From assembly GCF_033807715.1 (NCBI RefSeq), contig NC_084601.1, positions 20,602,129-20,666,128 of the forward strand: DNA of 64,000 nucleotides, given 5' to 3'. This document shows, piece after piece, positions 44,981-60,298 of the stretch. Every line of letters begins with the position of its first letter. The first letter of the stretch is position 1. The translations under genes and the position numbers were made by a program. Source of the DNA: Cololabis saira. Lineage: Eukaryota; Chordata; Actinopteri; Beloniformes; Belonidae. A model generated the notes under the pieces. That model worked only from the letters and a program-made list of their open reading frames with translations, did no database searches and was not told where the DNA came from.

Positions 44981-45935
44981 AACAGTGGAGCGGGATCTGT
45001 GTACAGATAAATAAATCAAACAAACTCAAAAAACAAGAACAGTGCAATGTGTAAAAACAATGGCAAGTGTATATGGATAGCACAAAACTAAGTAAACACA
45101 TATACTTATGAATAAATAATATTTTTTTTAAAAGCAATGGGGAAGGGTGATAGAAATCAGTCGGGGGGCAAGGTTTGGAGCAAATAGAAATAATCTATGG
45201 ACTGCCATTTTTAACAAATTTAACTGAAGCGCCCATCACCGGGCGTACTATCTTCTGATTTAGGAAAGAACATGACATCCTTAAGCCACAGAGAAATGGA
45301 TGGGGGTTCGGGGGATTTCCATGAGGGAAAGATATGACATCTTGCCAAGAAAGATGTAAACGCCAGTGGCGTCTTTGCATTAGGGGCCGGTGGGGCACGG
45401 CCCCACCAGAGTGCGCAGCTGCGCAGGGGAAGATTATGTGTCATTAAACATAAGTTCATAATAAATTTGTCTCCAATGAAATGTCCGCAGTTTTCATTTG
45501 ATGCAACTTAATTTGATCTGCTGACACTTTTTGTAGTGTAACTGTGTGTAAATAGTTCGCCCTGCCTGATCCAGCCTCCTCTGTTTCCGCTCGGTGGGGC
45601 TCAGCGGAGCTGGCCCCTCTGCCTGTAATGTTGTTACTGGTGAACTGCTGCGCGCGCGTGCGCGTGTACAGCGCACACACTAGCTTGGACAGTGGGGCCG
45701 CGAGCTCAGGGCCCCAGAGCGCCTCTCATTGGCTGCTCTGAATTGAAGCAGACGGCGGTCAAACAGCTCACTCTGTGATTGGCTGTTCCCAGAATTTCCC
45801 AGAATGCTTTTCGCCGTCATTTGCGGACTGAATAAAAAAAAAACTATTTCTAGCGAGAAATATATATTTTACTTTCATAATATTCACTCAGTGAATGTAC
45901 ATAATCACTCGCTTGTCTTTTTCAAACCGCGCCAG

Positions 45936-46040
45936 AATAAAGGCTGATTTATGGTTCTGCGTTACACCAACGCAGAGCCTACGCCGAGGGTTACGTAACC
46001 TACGCCGTAGGTTACGCGGCGACGCGCGACTTACGCCGGC
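45936..46040 (+). mobile_element. MITE fragment (AAAGGCTGATTTATGG family)
   Basis: TAAAGGCTGATTTATGGTTC followed by CGTTACACCAACGCAGAGCC matches the left end of the complete small MITE at 61934-62024. The right inverted end is not found here. Confidence 0.7.
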
Positions 46041-46059
46041 TACGTACTTTGATTGATAG

Positions 46060-46299
46060 GTGACGTTTCATTCTTTCTATTTGAATGAAGTTGATTATTT
46101 GGTGAGTGTGCGATTTAGCACTTTATCAATTGAGCAGAAGTTGGAAATAAAACGTTTGGGACCACATCGACCGGATGATTTAACCATTTGTCAAGCCGGA
46201 AAAGACAAAACCAGGACATTTAATAAGGAATGGTTCAAAGGAAACTCTGGTTAACCGGGAGCTCGTCAAAAAAGGCGCTCTACTGCTTTCCTTGTGAGT
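46060..46299 (+). pseudogene. hAT transposase first exon (TTF-type zinc finger), frameshifted
   Basis: Encodes LGPHRPDD and RTFNKEWF, then, after a frame change near 46246, WLTGSSSKKALYCFPC, the hallmarks of the TTF zinc finger at the N-terminus of one hAT transposase group. A GTGAGT splice-donor-like site follows at 46294-46299. The break and absence of later exons indicate a dead copy. Confidence 0.75.
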
Positions 46300-47400
46300 T
46301 CCGGTGAGTCTAACAGATTTTTATAGTGGAACTGACCATGTACTTATATTCTTTGAATTATAGTGGACTTTGTGTAATGCGCAACTGGCGATACATGAGT
46401 GGGTGTGGGTGTGGGGGGGACACAACCTCACGTGGGCTCCCCGACGCTGATGGAGCTGTTTACCTGTCTGTGGTGCTGAAATGGTTGTTTGGCTGTGGTA
46501 TACTCTGTGTGGTGGCTTTATTAATTGCTGTGTATTGCATGTGCGCCGTACACGCCATGCTCGTGCACGGTCGTGCTTGTGCATTGTGTTTTTATTGTTG
46601 TCACGTTGCTGTTTCGATCTTGAGTATTTGATATGAGCTCTTGAACAGTGCCCATTTGGTAGCGCTATTGATATGATAATATATGTCGTTAGATTGGCAC
46701 TGTTTGTGTGATGATGGCATTATTCAGCTTCAATTTTGTGGTCAAAGGTGCTGTGGTCCCTTCTCTCACTTGATACTGATTGCATAAGATTTTCCAGCAT
46801 GGCCCCACCAAAATTTACAGACCAAAATCGCCACTGGTAAACGCTAGGACATCCGTCTATGTGGGGTTGATAAAAGAGCCCATAACAATGTTTTTACCCA
46901 CAACCCTCGGCATGATCATAGAGTACTGATCCCAAAATTTCTGAAACTCGGGACAGGAGAAAAACATATGGCTTAGATTACACAGAGAACCTTGGCATCT
47001 ATCACATAAATCGGGAACATTTTGGTAGATTTTAGATAACCGTGACTTTGAGAAGTGGGCCCTATGTAGCACTTTGAGTTGGATAATCGCTAGTCTAGTG
47101 CAGGGTGCGCTAGATCGGATGGTGCAAACATCTTCATCCCACAGCTCATCAGTCAAGTCCATACCCAACTCCTGCGACCAACTGATTCGAGCTTTAACCA
47201 CTGAATCTTTATCACATTTCATCAAGTGCGCATATATCTTAGATATAAGAGATTTCTGACCTAGTTTCAGAGTCAGGATATCATCCCATGGTTGGTCGGC
47301 CGGTAGGGAAGGGAAGTTAGAGAACAAAGTGGAGGCAAAATGTCAGAGTTCGAAATAAGACTCTGTCCTTATAAAGGTCCCTGAAGCGCTTAATACCGTG

Positions 47401-47804
47401 ATCTCTCTTTTCAAACACATTATACATTTATTCACGCACTCCAACACATCACACACTCACCAAACTGTACCCATCACTGTCTTGTCTTTTCTTTCCTACT
47501 TTTTCATGTTCCACTTTCTGTTATTTCATGTTCCACTTTCTGTGATTTGGCAGAATTTACTTATTTTTTTATTAATTCTTTTTCACTTTCTTTTCTCATT
47601 TACTTGAGGGAAGAATAAAACATAGTAGACTGCCAAGAGGGCTTGTGAAGGCAACACACTCACACCCATGCACATGTACACACACTATATATGCTTTAGG
47701 TTTTACCAAACTTGGTATTAACCATTAATATATATGCAGACAAGGGGAAAAAAATAAAGAAGTGCCATACATAATCTGTGCATTGCACTCAACTGTCATG
47801 CCTT
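47401..47804. other. Gene-free stretch
   Basis: AT-rich; no gene or clear repeat recognised. Confidence 0.5.
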
Positions 47805-48338
47805 TTAAAGGTGACATATTATGGCATTTAATGTATATTTTAAACAGGCCTTAAATGTCTTAAAAACAAGCTTTTGATTGTTTTCTCTACAGAAATTAGA
47901 AATTCAGCCTCTGGGCCATGTCTTTATTTTTACCATTTCTAACCTCCTTCTCTATGAGGAATTCTGAGGGGTGGGGAGGCTATGATAATGAGGCTCTGTG
48001 CTGATTGGCTGCCTGAATGACGTGTAGCAGGGGAGGGCACAAAGCCTCTCAGGCCAGAAGAGCAGCAGCTCCGTACACAAAGCGTGTCCCATGTGAGCGA
48101 GCTTCTGCGACAAAATCAATTCCATTGCTTTATTATCTGCTCCTGTCGTTACGTAACGACAGGAGCAGAATCTGAACGGCTCGTAAAAGTCACATGACAC
48201 TGGAAGGATCCTCCGCGCGGGGTGTACAGACACTGCAGAATTTGGTTGCTTTACTCCTTCTCTGAGTTGGCATGGTGAGGGGAGACCACTTTATATATGT
48301 TAAAGCAAGAAAAAATGTGTTTTTCATAATCCCTTTAA
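47805..48338. mobile_element. TTAA-flanked element, short version (534 bp)
   Basis: Flanked by TTAA at both ends; left end AGGTGACATATTATGG, right end reversed AGGGATTATGAAAAACAC. Shares both ends and subterminal sequence with the longer copy at 60986-62500 in opposite orientation. TTAA target choice suggests a piggyBac-like family. Non-coding. Confidence 0.75.
48136..48169. repeat. Perfect 34-bp palindrome
   Basis: Symmetric about the centre TTAC/GTAA; left arm TCTGCTCCTGTCGTTAC, right arm its exact complement. The corresponding site in the longer copy (61156-61190) is only partly palindromic. Confidence 0.9.
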
Positions 48339-49374
48339 ATAATTTAAAAAAATGTGCTTATGATATTGGCTTAAGAAGTAGCAATACAATCAGAAAATGT
48401 CAGCAAGGGGGACAATTTCCACTCACAAGACTTCCACTGTCCTAGGGGGCACTTGTAAGGTAGTCCAAGATGAATGCCAGTGTAAATGTCACCATTTTGA
48501 TAAAGTTTTCATTGTGTTTTCACTCTGGAGATTTAAAATAAATAATACGGTTAAGGGTTGAGATTTTAAAAGACTACTGATGGAATAAAATATTCTAAAA
48601 TGTACATGTCAGTACATGTTGAGAGTTATTTTACAGCATGGCGTAAACATGCTCGAATAAGAGCCTGCTCCTGTGTATGATTTGATCTGATAGAATTAAC
48701 TGTGGCTCACAGGATTTATTATCCTCCAGGAAATCTATTTGATCTCTAAGTATCATCAAGGTCACATTTTCATTCTAGATTTCACCGAACATTAAAATTG
48801 TAGTTGCTAAAGCTAAAATAAAAATCATCACTATTTTGCCCATAACCACATCTTAATGGTTATTTTAATCGTTTTGGCCCATTTTCTCTTGCTCTTCACT
48901 TTTTTATCTTGTAAGTCAACTCCCACTTCCAATTCTTTTTTATAGCTCAAGCTATCATTTTAGCACAGAAAGTTGATTTCACATGTAATAATTGCACCTC
49001 ATATCTGCTTATTCTCATTCTCTGGATTCCTTATTTGTGCCCACACAATTTTATTTCAATTCATGCCACCAATGTTAACACGTGGCAGATATAAGCCTCC
49101 CTCAGTCACTCTCATCCCCAATCTTCATGACGTTCAAAGTGGAAGCTATTATTCCAGTGCTGTATCCCATTTGCTTCTCACCAGGCCTGTGGGTCTAAAT
49201 CAGTAATGCTGAAGTCAAAAGTGGCATTTTGACCTCAAGAAAATACTTGCAATAGTACATCATTTTACTTTCAACCCTGTGTCCAAGGGCAAGTTTACTC
49301 TCCCTGAGAAAATGCAGAAGGAAAATCTCTCAGACATACATAAACATGAGCTTAAAGGAACTACAAGTTGTACT

Positions 49375-49449
<75 letters not shown>

Positions 49450-50236
49450 CTGAAGGCTATGAAACTCTCAGGTCAGTATGAGGTCACCTGGGCTAGGTCA
49501 TAGACCTCTTGACGAGTGGGTATCCTGAGCAAACCTTGGCTCCATCCCCATGTGCTCCGTCTCTCTTTGCTCAATACTGCCCTAAGCATCGTTTTATCTG
49601 TTTTTAATGGCAATGAGCCCAGCTATTTCTGAGAATTTTTCTGTAACTGCAGGCAGACCTACAGACCCTTGCTCTTTTCCTCATTTGTGTCCGGACATTA
49701 TACTGTGAGCCTCAGAGCCTCAGACACCTCACATGGCATGAAAGAGCCTTTATCTGCTGTAAAAGGACTGAGGAAGTCTGAGTTTTAAAACTTGATTAGT
49801 GTGAAAGGAGGAAGAGAGAATAGCTAAATCTGGTTTTGCATCACAGGCAGCAAAGCAACTGGGCCAAGTGTTGACTAAAAACACTTGAAATACAAACTGT
49901 ATAAAATAGAGAACAGATAAGAAGCTTATATCCACAACGACCCAGACACTGTGCATCCTTTACACAAGGAGTGTGGTAAAGTAGACAATACCTTCCTCTA
50001 CAGGTCTAATAACGCTTTCATGCCAGTGAATTACCAATTCTATTTCACTCTATGGGCCACACGATGTCCTTGTCAAGCCAGTGAAGACAAATCCAAATGT
50101 AGCAAGGCTGAGTATTCACAACCAAATTTATCTTCTTGAAATACTGCCCTCATGTGCAGCAATACTTTGATTGAAAAACTTCTATCCAAAGAGCCACTTG
50201 ACAGCAGAGACAAGAATGCACAGACAAAGAAATCAA
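48339..50236. other. Gene-free stretch with (CA)n at 49377-49445
   Basis: The only notable item is the CA microsatellite of about 69 bp at 49377-49445. Confidence 0.6.
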
Positions 50237-50769
50237 TGGAGTGCCTTTTAGAATTATTCATATTTATTGACAGTCCTACAATTTTGTTTCATTACAACCA
50301 GGAATTTAAATGGACTTTTATGTGGATTCTGTGTAATAACTTACACAAAAAGCCCAAGTTGGTAAAGTGAAATGTAACATAAAATTGCTTTGAATGCCTA
50401 AAGCAAATACATTTTAGGAAAAAGCCTAAGTGTTCTGTACATATGAATTCCTCCTTTGCTATGAAACCCCTAAATAAATTGTAGTCCTACCAAGCACAGT
50501 ATCAGTTAATTAAGACTGCACACAGGTGGACTTTAGCGTCTCAGTATATACCAAAGAGTGTACAACATCACGAAGCAGAAGGCACCACTGATCAAGCAGC
50601 TCCATGAAGACCAATGCACCCTTCAAACAGGCTGGGGACAAAGTTCTATCGGTACAAATCAGTGGGGTGGTTAAAATCCAACACTATGGAAATCCTGTAG
50701 AATGACATTAAATCTACTATCACAAAATGGAAAGATTTTTTTATCGAAACAAACCTGCAAGGGGAGGGC

Positions 50770-51240
50770 TGTTGTCAAAAGGCTTCTTTTCTCGCCCTAA
50801 CTCTCTGGTCCTCTTGTCTGTATATGTCATAACTATTGCAGTTAACATTATTTGCTATTGTGTCTTGTAAACAGATATCCCTGGACTAATTTGGTTGTGT
50901 TTGTTGGTCTCTCTTTCCTGTCATTTCAGACCACCAACCAGTTGAAGCAAACAGCTGCTCTCCATAAATATGGTTGTGCTGGAGGTTGTTTAGCCCTGTT
51001 GGGTATTTTTTTTTTCCTCTGCTGGATTCCATAGCTAGGCAGTTTTTAATGAATTGGCACTTTAGAAATTTTGACATTCTATTGGAATAAATTGCACTAA
51101 GTGACTAAAAATGAAAGGGATTGAACTAGTCATTGAATTGAATTGGATCGCCTTTGATCTGACAATTTTCAACTTGTCTTTAGTGTAAAGTGCCTTGTGA
51201 TTTCTTTTGTTGGGAATTGGCGCTATACAAATAAAGGTAA
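50770..51240 (+). mobile_element. Retroposon-like insertion in Tc1
   Basis: Tc1 similarity stops at about 50770 and resumes at about 51250. The inserted part ends with GTAAAGTGCCTTGTGATTTC and GGCGCTATACAAATAAAGG, a 3' end common to a fish non-LTR family. Start boundary and class uncertain. Confidence 0.5.
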
Positions 51241-51594
51241 AGGCAAAGGTTCAAGGTGATGTGGGGATGGTTTTCATCAGCAGTGACTGGGATGCTAAAT
51301 TCTGGTGAGCAAAACCAGATTTATTCTTTCAAAGATTTGACACTGGGATGTAAAAAGTTGTAACCGTACATTCACGCAACAGCATCACATTAACACTCGA
51401 CAGGTGATGCTTTGATACAGTATACTTTTCATCATACCAAAAATCTAATTTCTTCTTCCTCGCTACACAAATAAGCCACATATTTTGAAACTGTCTCACC
51501 ACCACATGCAATTTTCATTAGCTGCAACTAGTTGTGTAGCCACAATTTGATTGGCTGATACTTACATTGAAGCTTTAAAAGTGAGAGGGACCTG

Positions 51595-51778
51595 GCTGCA
51601 GATCGTCTATGAAGCAGAGCTCACCTGACCTCTACTCTGGACTGGAACCATGTGACTTCCATCCAATGGAATGCCTTTCTCTGACATCTAACCCTACACC
51701 TAACCACTCAGGAGGTCACATGGTTCCAGTCTAGAGTGGCAGTCAGTTGAGCTCCACTTCATACACAGCTTGCAGCTA
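51595..51778. repeat. Foldback element with ~62-bp inverted arms
   Basis: 51595-51656 and 51715-51778 are imperfect inverted copies; clear blocks are ATGAAG(C/T)(A/G)GAGCTCA and GACTGGAACCATGTGAC against GTCACATGGTTCCAGTC. The loop is about 58 bp. Lies in the second foreign segment inside the Tc1 element. Confidence 0.75.
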
Positions 51779-52160
51779 TGTGCTCTTGTCAAAAGATAAA
51801 AAATGTGATACTTTTAACAGAAGCAATACTCATACACATAAGGTATATGCACTGCTACAGCAACACTTATCTAAAAGGAAAGATTTAAATGTTTTGTCAT
51901 GGCAGAGTAAAAGCCCAAACTCAGTCCAGTTGAGCATCTGTGGTCTGAGTCGAAGATTAGTGAACACCAGCAGAACCCATCCAACTTGAAGGAGCTTCAC
52001 AATAAGATACAGTATATCATAATACGATATTTCATATGATCAAAGTTGTAGGCGTGTTTTGTAAATCAAATGATAGAAAAAATCTACATACATTTAATGT
52101 TGTAATGTACAAAAAAATTGGAAAAATGCAGGGGAGGAAGAATAATTTGCAAGGTACAGT

Positions 52161-53552
52161 GTAATAAAACAGGCTGAGTGGTGCCCAAGGGATCATTGCA
52201 TATTAGCCTTTACAACTTTCCATAGAATTAGTTTGCAATTTTCTACTTTTCCTCGAAACAATCCCATCATCATCTGACCCATACATACATATTATGTGAG
52301 GACACTTACAACAATGTCTGCTTGTGTTGTGTTGGCAGATTCTCTTTGCCTCTCTTCTACTCTCTTAGCATAAGCCATGTGAGAGCATCAGCAATGACGC
52401 CTTAAGCCGCATTCCTAGAAATGGCAGTGCATTCTTCACCAGTCGCCCAGGGTCAGTGTACTCCACGCTTCTCTCAAGGCCCTGTGGGGGATGAGATTTA
52501 AGCTTGGCTCAGTTCGTTTATTTACTGTGTAAGACAGTTTAGCTTGTCGCTTGAGAATTAAAGTGACAGCAGAAGCTGCAGTGCAACGATTGGGATGACA
52601 CAGGGTGATGGGAGTCGTGCGTGATGTGCAGGATGGCATCAAAGCATCTCATGTGGAAGGTAATGAAGTCAGACAGTTGTATAAGCAAATAACTTCTGGT
52701 GGGACTGGCGAGGTGTTTTCTACATAGAAAGCACTCAGACACAGCAGTGAGGTTTAGGTAATCTGTGTTCAGAGGCTGTCATGGTTATATGTGTGCAACC
52801 CAGAGAGATGGATGTAAAAATATGCTTTAGGTCATATCTGTGGGTGTATAGTGTGAGCAAAGTGCAAGTTGATATGTAGCCTTCGTAGACAGATGGATTG
52901 ATTGAAACAGTGCAGACACAGCTTTAGAGAAGTTTGAAAGGTCATTTTTGACTTGGAAATGGTTGGTTTCAGTATTTAGATTCCAACAGAGAGAAAGTGA
53001 ATCAATAAATGTTGTTGAACAGCATTTATCGGACCGAGGCATCATTTTAAAAAAAAAAGAGCGCTCACAGTCAGAAAGACTCCTATTTAACCACTATACC
53101 AACCAGACATTTATTCATTGACCTGCAAAAAATTATTCAGTAATCTGTTCTTCTTAAGATTCATTCATGCGACAAACAAATATAACCTTGTTGGTCACAG
53201 GATGCGAAATGATGTGCATCATCTGCTTCACTTGATTTTATATTTTTACAGAAAGTGTATTTAAAAAAGAAGAAAAATTTAACAAAATAACAATTAAACC
53301 AATTTCCTAAGTGCAAGTCTTAACATTTAAAAGGAATCACAATTTGTCAGAGGGATTTAAGTCAAGTAAGAAAGGGCACCAGTTCATGATTACAATATAT
53401 CTTGTTTGTGGCTTTTGCTGTCAAACAGTGAATTACATAGATGCAGGTGATGGAGCTTTTTAATTTATTAAGGACAAAGCCTCTGTGAATACTATGACTT
53501 TTTAACCTAAATTTAGGGCATTTGTTTTACACTTAAAAATGTCTAATTACCT
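52161..53552. other. Gene-free stretch
   Basis: No gene, RNA or clear repeat recognised. Confidence 0.5.
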
Positions 53553-54322
53553 GGGGCGTCATTTATAAAAGAGTGTGTAGGATTGATACTAAAAGTGCAT
53601 GTAAACCCAAAAGCCGAAAATGGCAGGCGCAAAAAAACAAGATATATTGTCGCCTCATATCCCGCCCTCCACACGCCCACTTCATACCATAAACGGCAAT
53701 GCATGACTGTATTTGCATATGAATGAGCCTGCTGAGCATGCGCAGCGGCTTCCTGCAGCCTGTTTCTGCTGCGCGTCAGGATGAATGAGACATGTTGAGC
53801 CAGGCAACCGTGCCACTAAATTTCACGCAGACTGAGATCGAGATGTTGTGGATGAGGTGGAGGCCAGGAAAACGACATTATTTGGTGGTCACAGTAAAAG
53901 TAGAAAAAGTATATAAATAGTATAAAATAAAGCAAGTGAGTGGCAGTACGTCGTTGCTGCACTAAACGTCGTGAGTGCCGGCACGTCCTGCACCGCGGCT
54001 GCAGCAGCAGCAGCACCAGAGTCCTGACTGAGGCTGTGCTTCAAACACAGACGGAGACGATCAGCGCTATTATATTATAAGTCTGATATGTGATGACATT
54101 AACAGTATGACATGAATCTGGCTTCATTTCACCACCTCACCGCCTGCGTCGCCAGTTCCCCATATCTTCAGACTGTTTGTGTGCGAGGGTCAGGGTTGGC
54201 GTAGAGATACACATATTTTTCGTGAGTTTTTTCTTTTTAAATCCCAACCTTTGCGTAGAAGGTGGCTTGCGCATCTTTCAAGCCCTGTTTTGTGCACAAG
54301 CGAGCTTTATAAATGAGGCTCC
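53553..54322 (+). mobile_element. PIF/Harbinger-like element with Myb-like exon remnant
   Basis: Inverted ends GGGGCGTCATTTATAAA and, reversed, GGAGCCTCATTTATAAA. Inside, 53819-53848 encodes NFTQTEIEML, the start of the Myb/SANT-like protein carried by these elements, and soon shifts frame. No DDE transposase remains and I could not define a 3-bp target duplication. Confidence 0.65.
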
Positions 54323-57265
<2,943 letters not shown>

Positions 57266-57515
57266 AGGGCCCTACGGGCAGAGAGAGGAGCTGTGTAGCG
57301 CCAAAGCTGCCCTCACCATCTGGCCTTGGTAAAATGAACACAGTCTTCCTGTTTCTCTCTCTCTCTCTGTCACTGTTTTTCTGTCTGACGCTACAGCGAT
57401 CATGTGCTTAGGGATTTAGTACTCATCCACCCAGAGATTAAGTGTTTCCATACTTTAGTCATATTCTCAACATTGTTTTGCTTTCTAAAAATGGTGCTTG
57501 CATGTCAGCACGTTT

Positions 57516-57693
57516 GATGGATGGATGGATGGATGGATGGATGGATGGATGGATGGATGGATGGATGGATGGATGGATGGATGGATGGATGGATGAATGG
57601 ATGGATGGATGGATGGATGGATGGATGGATGGATGGATGGATGGATGGATGGATGGATGGATGGATGGATGGATGGATGGATGGATGGATGGA
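57516..57693 (+). repeat. (ATGG)n microsatellite
   Basis: About 178 bp of GATG tetranucleotide with a single interruption (GATGAATGG near 57592). Confidence 0.95.
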
Positions 57694-58076
57694 AATAAAG
57701 CAGCAAAATGTCAGGACCTAATGGTAAAATAAGTTCAAAGGTGTGTAAATATAGTGAGCACACACATTCTCGCCCTGTGGGACAACATTGTGCCTTGATG
57801 TGGATGTTTTGAGCCCCAGGGTCTGATGTCATGCTTCAAGTTCACAAGTTCAGTGAAATAAATGTAAAATAAACACTGCGGAATAAATGTGAACACACTC
57901 ATGAAGCTGGCATACACTTATTTGTGATTCTGTAGCCCGCAAACAGTAAACCAAATATGTCACTCCAAAAGCAAGTCACCACCCTCTAAAAAAACATTTT
58001 TTCGTATCACTGTTTCCACATTAAACGATTCTGTTTCAAATTGTGTATCCTTTGAGGGCATTTAAAAGAAAGCACA

Positions 58077-58078
<2 letters not shown>

Positions 58079-58121
<43 letters not shown>

Positions 58122-58168
58122 ACGCACACGCACACGCACACGCACACGCACACGCACACACACACACC
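58079..58168 (+). repeat. (CA)n with a (CACACG)n core
   Basis: CA run whose middle (about 58111-58155) is a regular CACACG hexamer array, so one variant has expanded within the tract. Confidence 0.93.
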
Positions 58169-58435
58169 ACACCACAAATCACTTGACAGGAGTGTAAATC
58201 CATGGAGCTTTAAGAGGCTTTACCAGAAACATCACCACATCACCCACCCCACCACATCTGTTTTTTTCCACCTTAACTTATTTATTCTTTTTGTGAAATT
58301 CACTGAATTTGGGAACATCTCTAAATGCTGACTGGGCCGAGCCTTCGCTCATAGACTCCCTGATGTGCTAAATAATGCAGAGAGGACAACAAGCCTCTGC
58401 CCATCTCAGGTCTTAACCTCCTGCTGTTCTTCATT

Positions 58436-58549
<114 letters not shown>

Positions 58550-59229
58550 GTTCATGCTCTCAACCAAATCCATCCAAGGACATGTACCCTATTTAATATT
58601 CTGATGTGTGGAAGCGTGCGTTTTCCTTTATTCGAAAGAAAGAAAGTGTGATGATGATGAAAAGCAGATTGGGAGGCAAAAGGGAGAAGACATAATTACA
58701 TCAAAGGGCTCTGATTCAGAATTCCGGGGTAACAAGTAAACAAAAACAATAAATTCAACACACATTGCAGCGTTCGCTTCGACACCCTTTAAAGCAGCTT
58801 ACTTGACATAAATCCTGAATGTCCATGAAGTAATTTTCTGTTTTCTGTCACGATACATCTGTAACATCATCACCCTCCATACAGTGAATACCTTGTAAAA
58901 ATTCAGTTTACTTGATGTTTTTGAATTAGAAAAATAACATCATTAGTTTCTGTTAATTTTCATTATTAGATCCGATCCACCTCACATGGCCTGGTGTTCT
59001 TGAACAGTAAATGAAGTTAGGAATATTGTGTATAGTGTGATGCCAGCCTCAATGGTAGAGTAGATCTGGCGCCTGGTAGCTGCCAATAGTTGGGAATCTG
59101 AAACATCAAGTTATCAAATTACCACTCAAACAAAAGGTTTTTTTCTTTTTGTATGCACCACAAATGAAAATATGAATGAAAATCCAGTATGAAGTAATTC
59201 ACCTAATTTATGCTTTGATGTCAAATCAA

Positions 59230-60110
59230 AGATGTATGTACACTTTAGCCGTGTCCAGAGTGGACTCAGACCTGAATTTTAACAGCCACGTTAAGACAGT
59301 AGTGAAGTCAGCCTGTTATCACCTAAAGGAGATATCGAGCTTTAAAGGACCGACGTCTCTGCAGGACTTACTAAAAGTTGTCCATGCTTTTATCTTCAGT
59401 AGACTGGACTACTGTTCTCACGGGTCTCCCTAGAACAGGGGTCGGCAACCCAAAATGTTGAAAGAGCCGTATTGGACCAAAAACAAAAAAAAACAAATAT
59501 GTCTGGAGCCGCAAAAAATTCTTGTATAAGCCTTAGAATGAAGGCAACACATGCTGCATGTATCTATACTAGTTAGAACTGGGGGGAGAATTTTTTTTTT
59601 CATTATGCACTTTGAGAAAAAAGTTGAAATGTTGAGAAAAAAAAAGTCAAGGACAAAGAAAAAAAGAGAAAAAAAGGAAAAAAAGAAGAAAAAAAGAAAA
59701 AAAAGAAAAAAGAGGAAAAAAGAGGAAACACGAAAAAAAAAGAAAAAAGAAAAAAAAGGAAAAAAAGAAAAAAAAAAAAGGATTTTTTTTTTTAAGCTCC
59801 AGGAGCCACTAGGGCGGCGCTAAAGAGCCGCATGCGGCTCTAGAGCTGCAGGTTGCAGACCCCTGCCCTAGAACATCCATCAACCAGTTAGTCCAGAACG
59901 CTGCTGCCAGAGTCCTCACTCAGACGAAGAGAGTGGACCACATAACTCCAGTCCTTAGATCTTTACACTGGCTTCCTGTCTGTCAGAGAATAGATGTTAA
60001 AATCCTCCTGTTAGTTTATAAATCTCTGAATGGTCTCGGAACAAAATACATCTCTGATCTCACTGTCCATTATGAACCAACCAGAACCCTCAGTTTGTGT
60101 TGTGTTTCCT
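59230..60110 (+). pseudogene. L2-like LINE ORF2 C-terminus, split by a hAT
   Basis: The first part encodes RVDSDLNFNSHVKTVVKSA, FKGPTSLQDLLKVVHAF and FSRLDYCSH. After the hAT it resumes with LVQNAAARVLT, DHITPVLRSLHWLPVCQRI and LLLVYKSLNG, the post-RT region of fish L2-type LINEs. The RT catalytic region is not present. A TCTA microsatellite follows. Confidence 0.85.
59436..59865. mobile_element. hAT MITE inside the L2 LINE, 430 bp
   Basis: Ends CAGGGGTCGGCAACCC and, reversed, CAGGGGTCTGCAACC. A perfect 8-bp target duplication CCCTAGAA at 59428-59435 and 59866-59873. Contains GAGCCGCATGCGGCTC and a long GAAAAA-type purine tract (about 59625-59780). Confidence 0.92.
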
Positions 60111-60167
60111 TCTGCACATCTCTCGCTACTTCATCTTTGTCATTTTTCCTCAGTATTTTAGTATTCC

Positions 60168-60298
<131 letters not shown>

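Larger units (their letters stand above)
45364..46836 (+). mobile_element. hAT element with transposase exon remnant, 1473 bp
   Basis: Ends CAGTGGCGTCTTTGC and, reversed, CAGTGGCGATTTTGG. A perfect 8-bp target duplication GTAAACGC lies at 45356-45363 and 46837-46844. It contains a fragment of another MITE (45936-46040) and the start of a TTF-type zinc-finger exon. Most of the transposase is absent. Confidence 0.92.
45180..47400 (-). pseudogene. Tx1/L1-like LINE ORF2 C-terminus, split by a hAT
   Basis: The right part (47327-46857) is one open frame of 156 residues with the typical post-RT tail: WDDILTLKLG, AIIQLKVLHRAHFSKSRL and a zinc-knuckle-like CDRCQG...LSHMFFSCPEFQKFW. After the hAT insertion the frame resumes at 45363 with AFTSFLARCHIFPSW and a WLKDVMFF segment, and stops near 45220. 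There is no RT domain in the window, so this is a 5'-truncated insertion. Assignment to the L1/Tx1 group is from motif pattern. Confidence 0.75.
50237..52160 (+). mobile_element. Decayed Tc1-like transposon with internal insertions
   Basis: The left end (ATTATTCATATTTATTG, TTTCATTACAACC) and right end (GAAGAATAATTTGCAAGG) resemble the inverted ends of fish Tc1 elements. Between them are fragments of the transposase gene in order: AAGACCAATGCACCC...CAAACAGGCTGGGGACAA (50610-50645), CAAAATGGAAAGA (50722-50734), GATGTGGGGATGG...CATCAGCAGTGACTGGGA (51258-51292) and CAGAACCCATCCAACTTGAA (51970-51989). Frames are broken and two stretches (about 50770-51240 and 51350-51820) are foreign insertions. 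Inactive. Confidence 0.8.

Noticed and set aside
57442..57832. Long ORFs on both strands rich in WMDG or HPSI repeats
   Set aside because: They are translations of the ATGG microsatellite; no conserved flanking coding sequence.
59551..59823. Lys/Arg/Glu-rich ORF on the plus strand
   Set aside because: It is the translation of the purine tract in the hAT MITE at 59436-59865.
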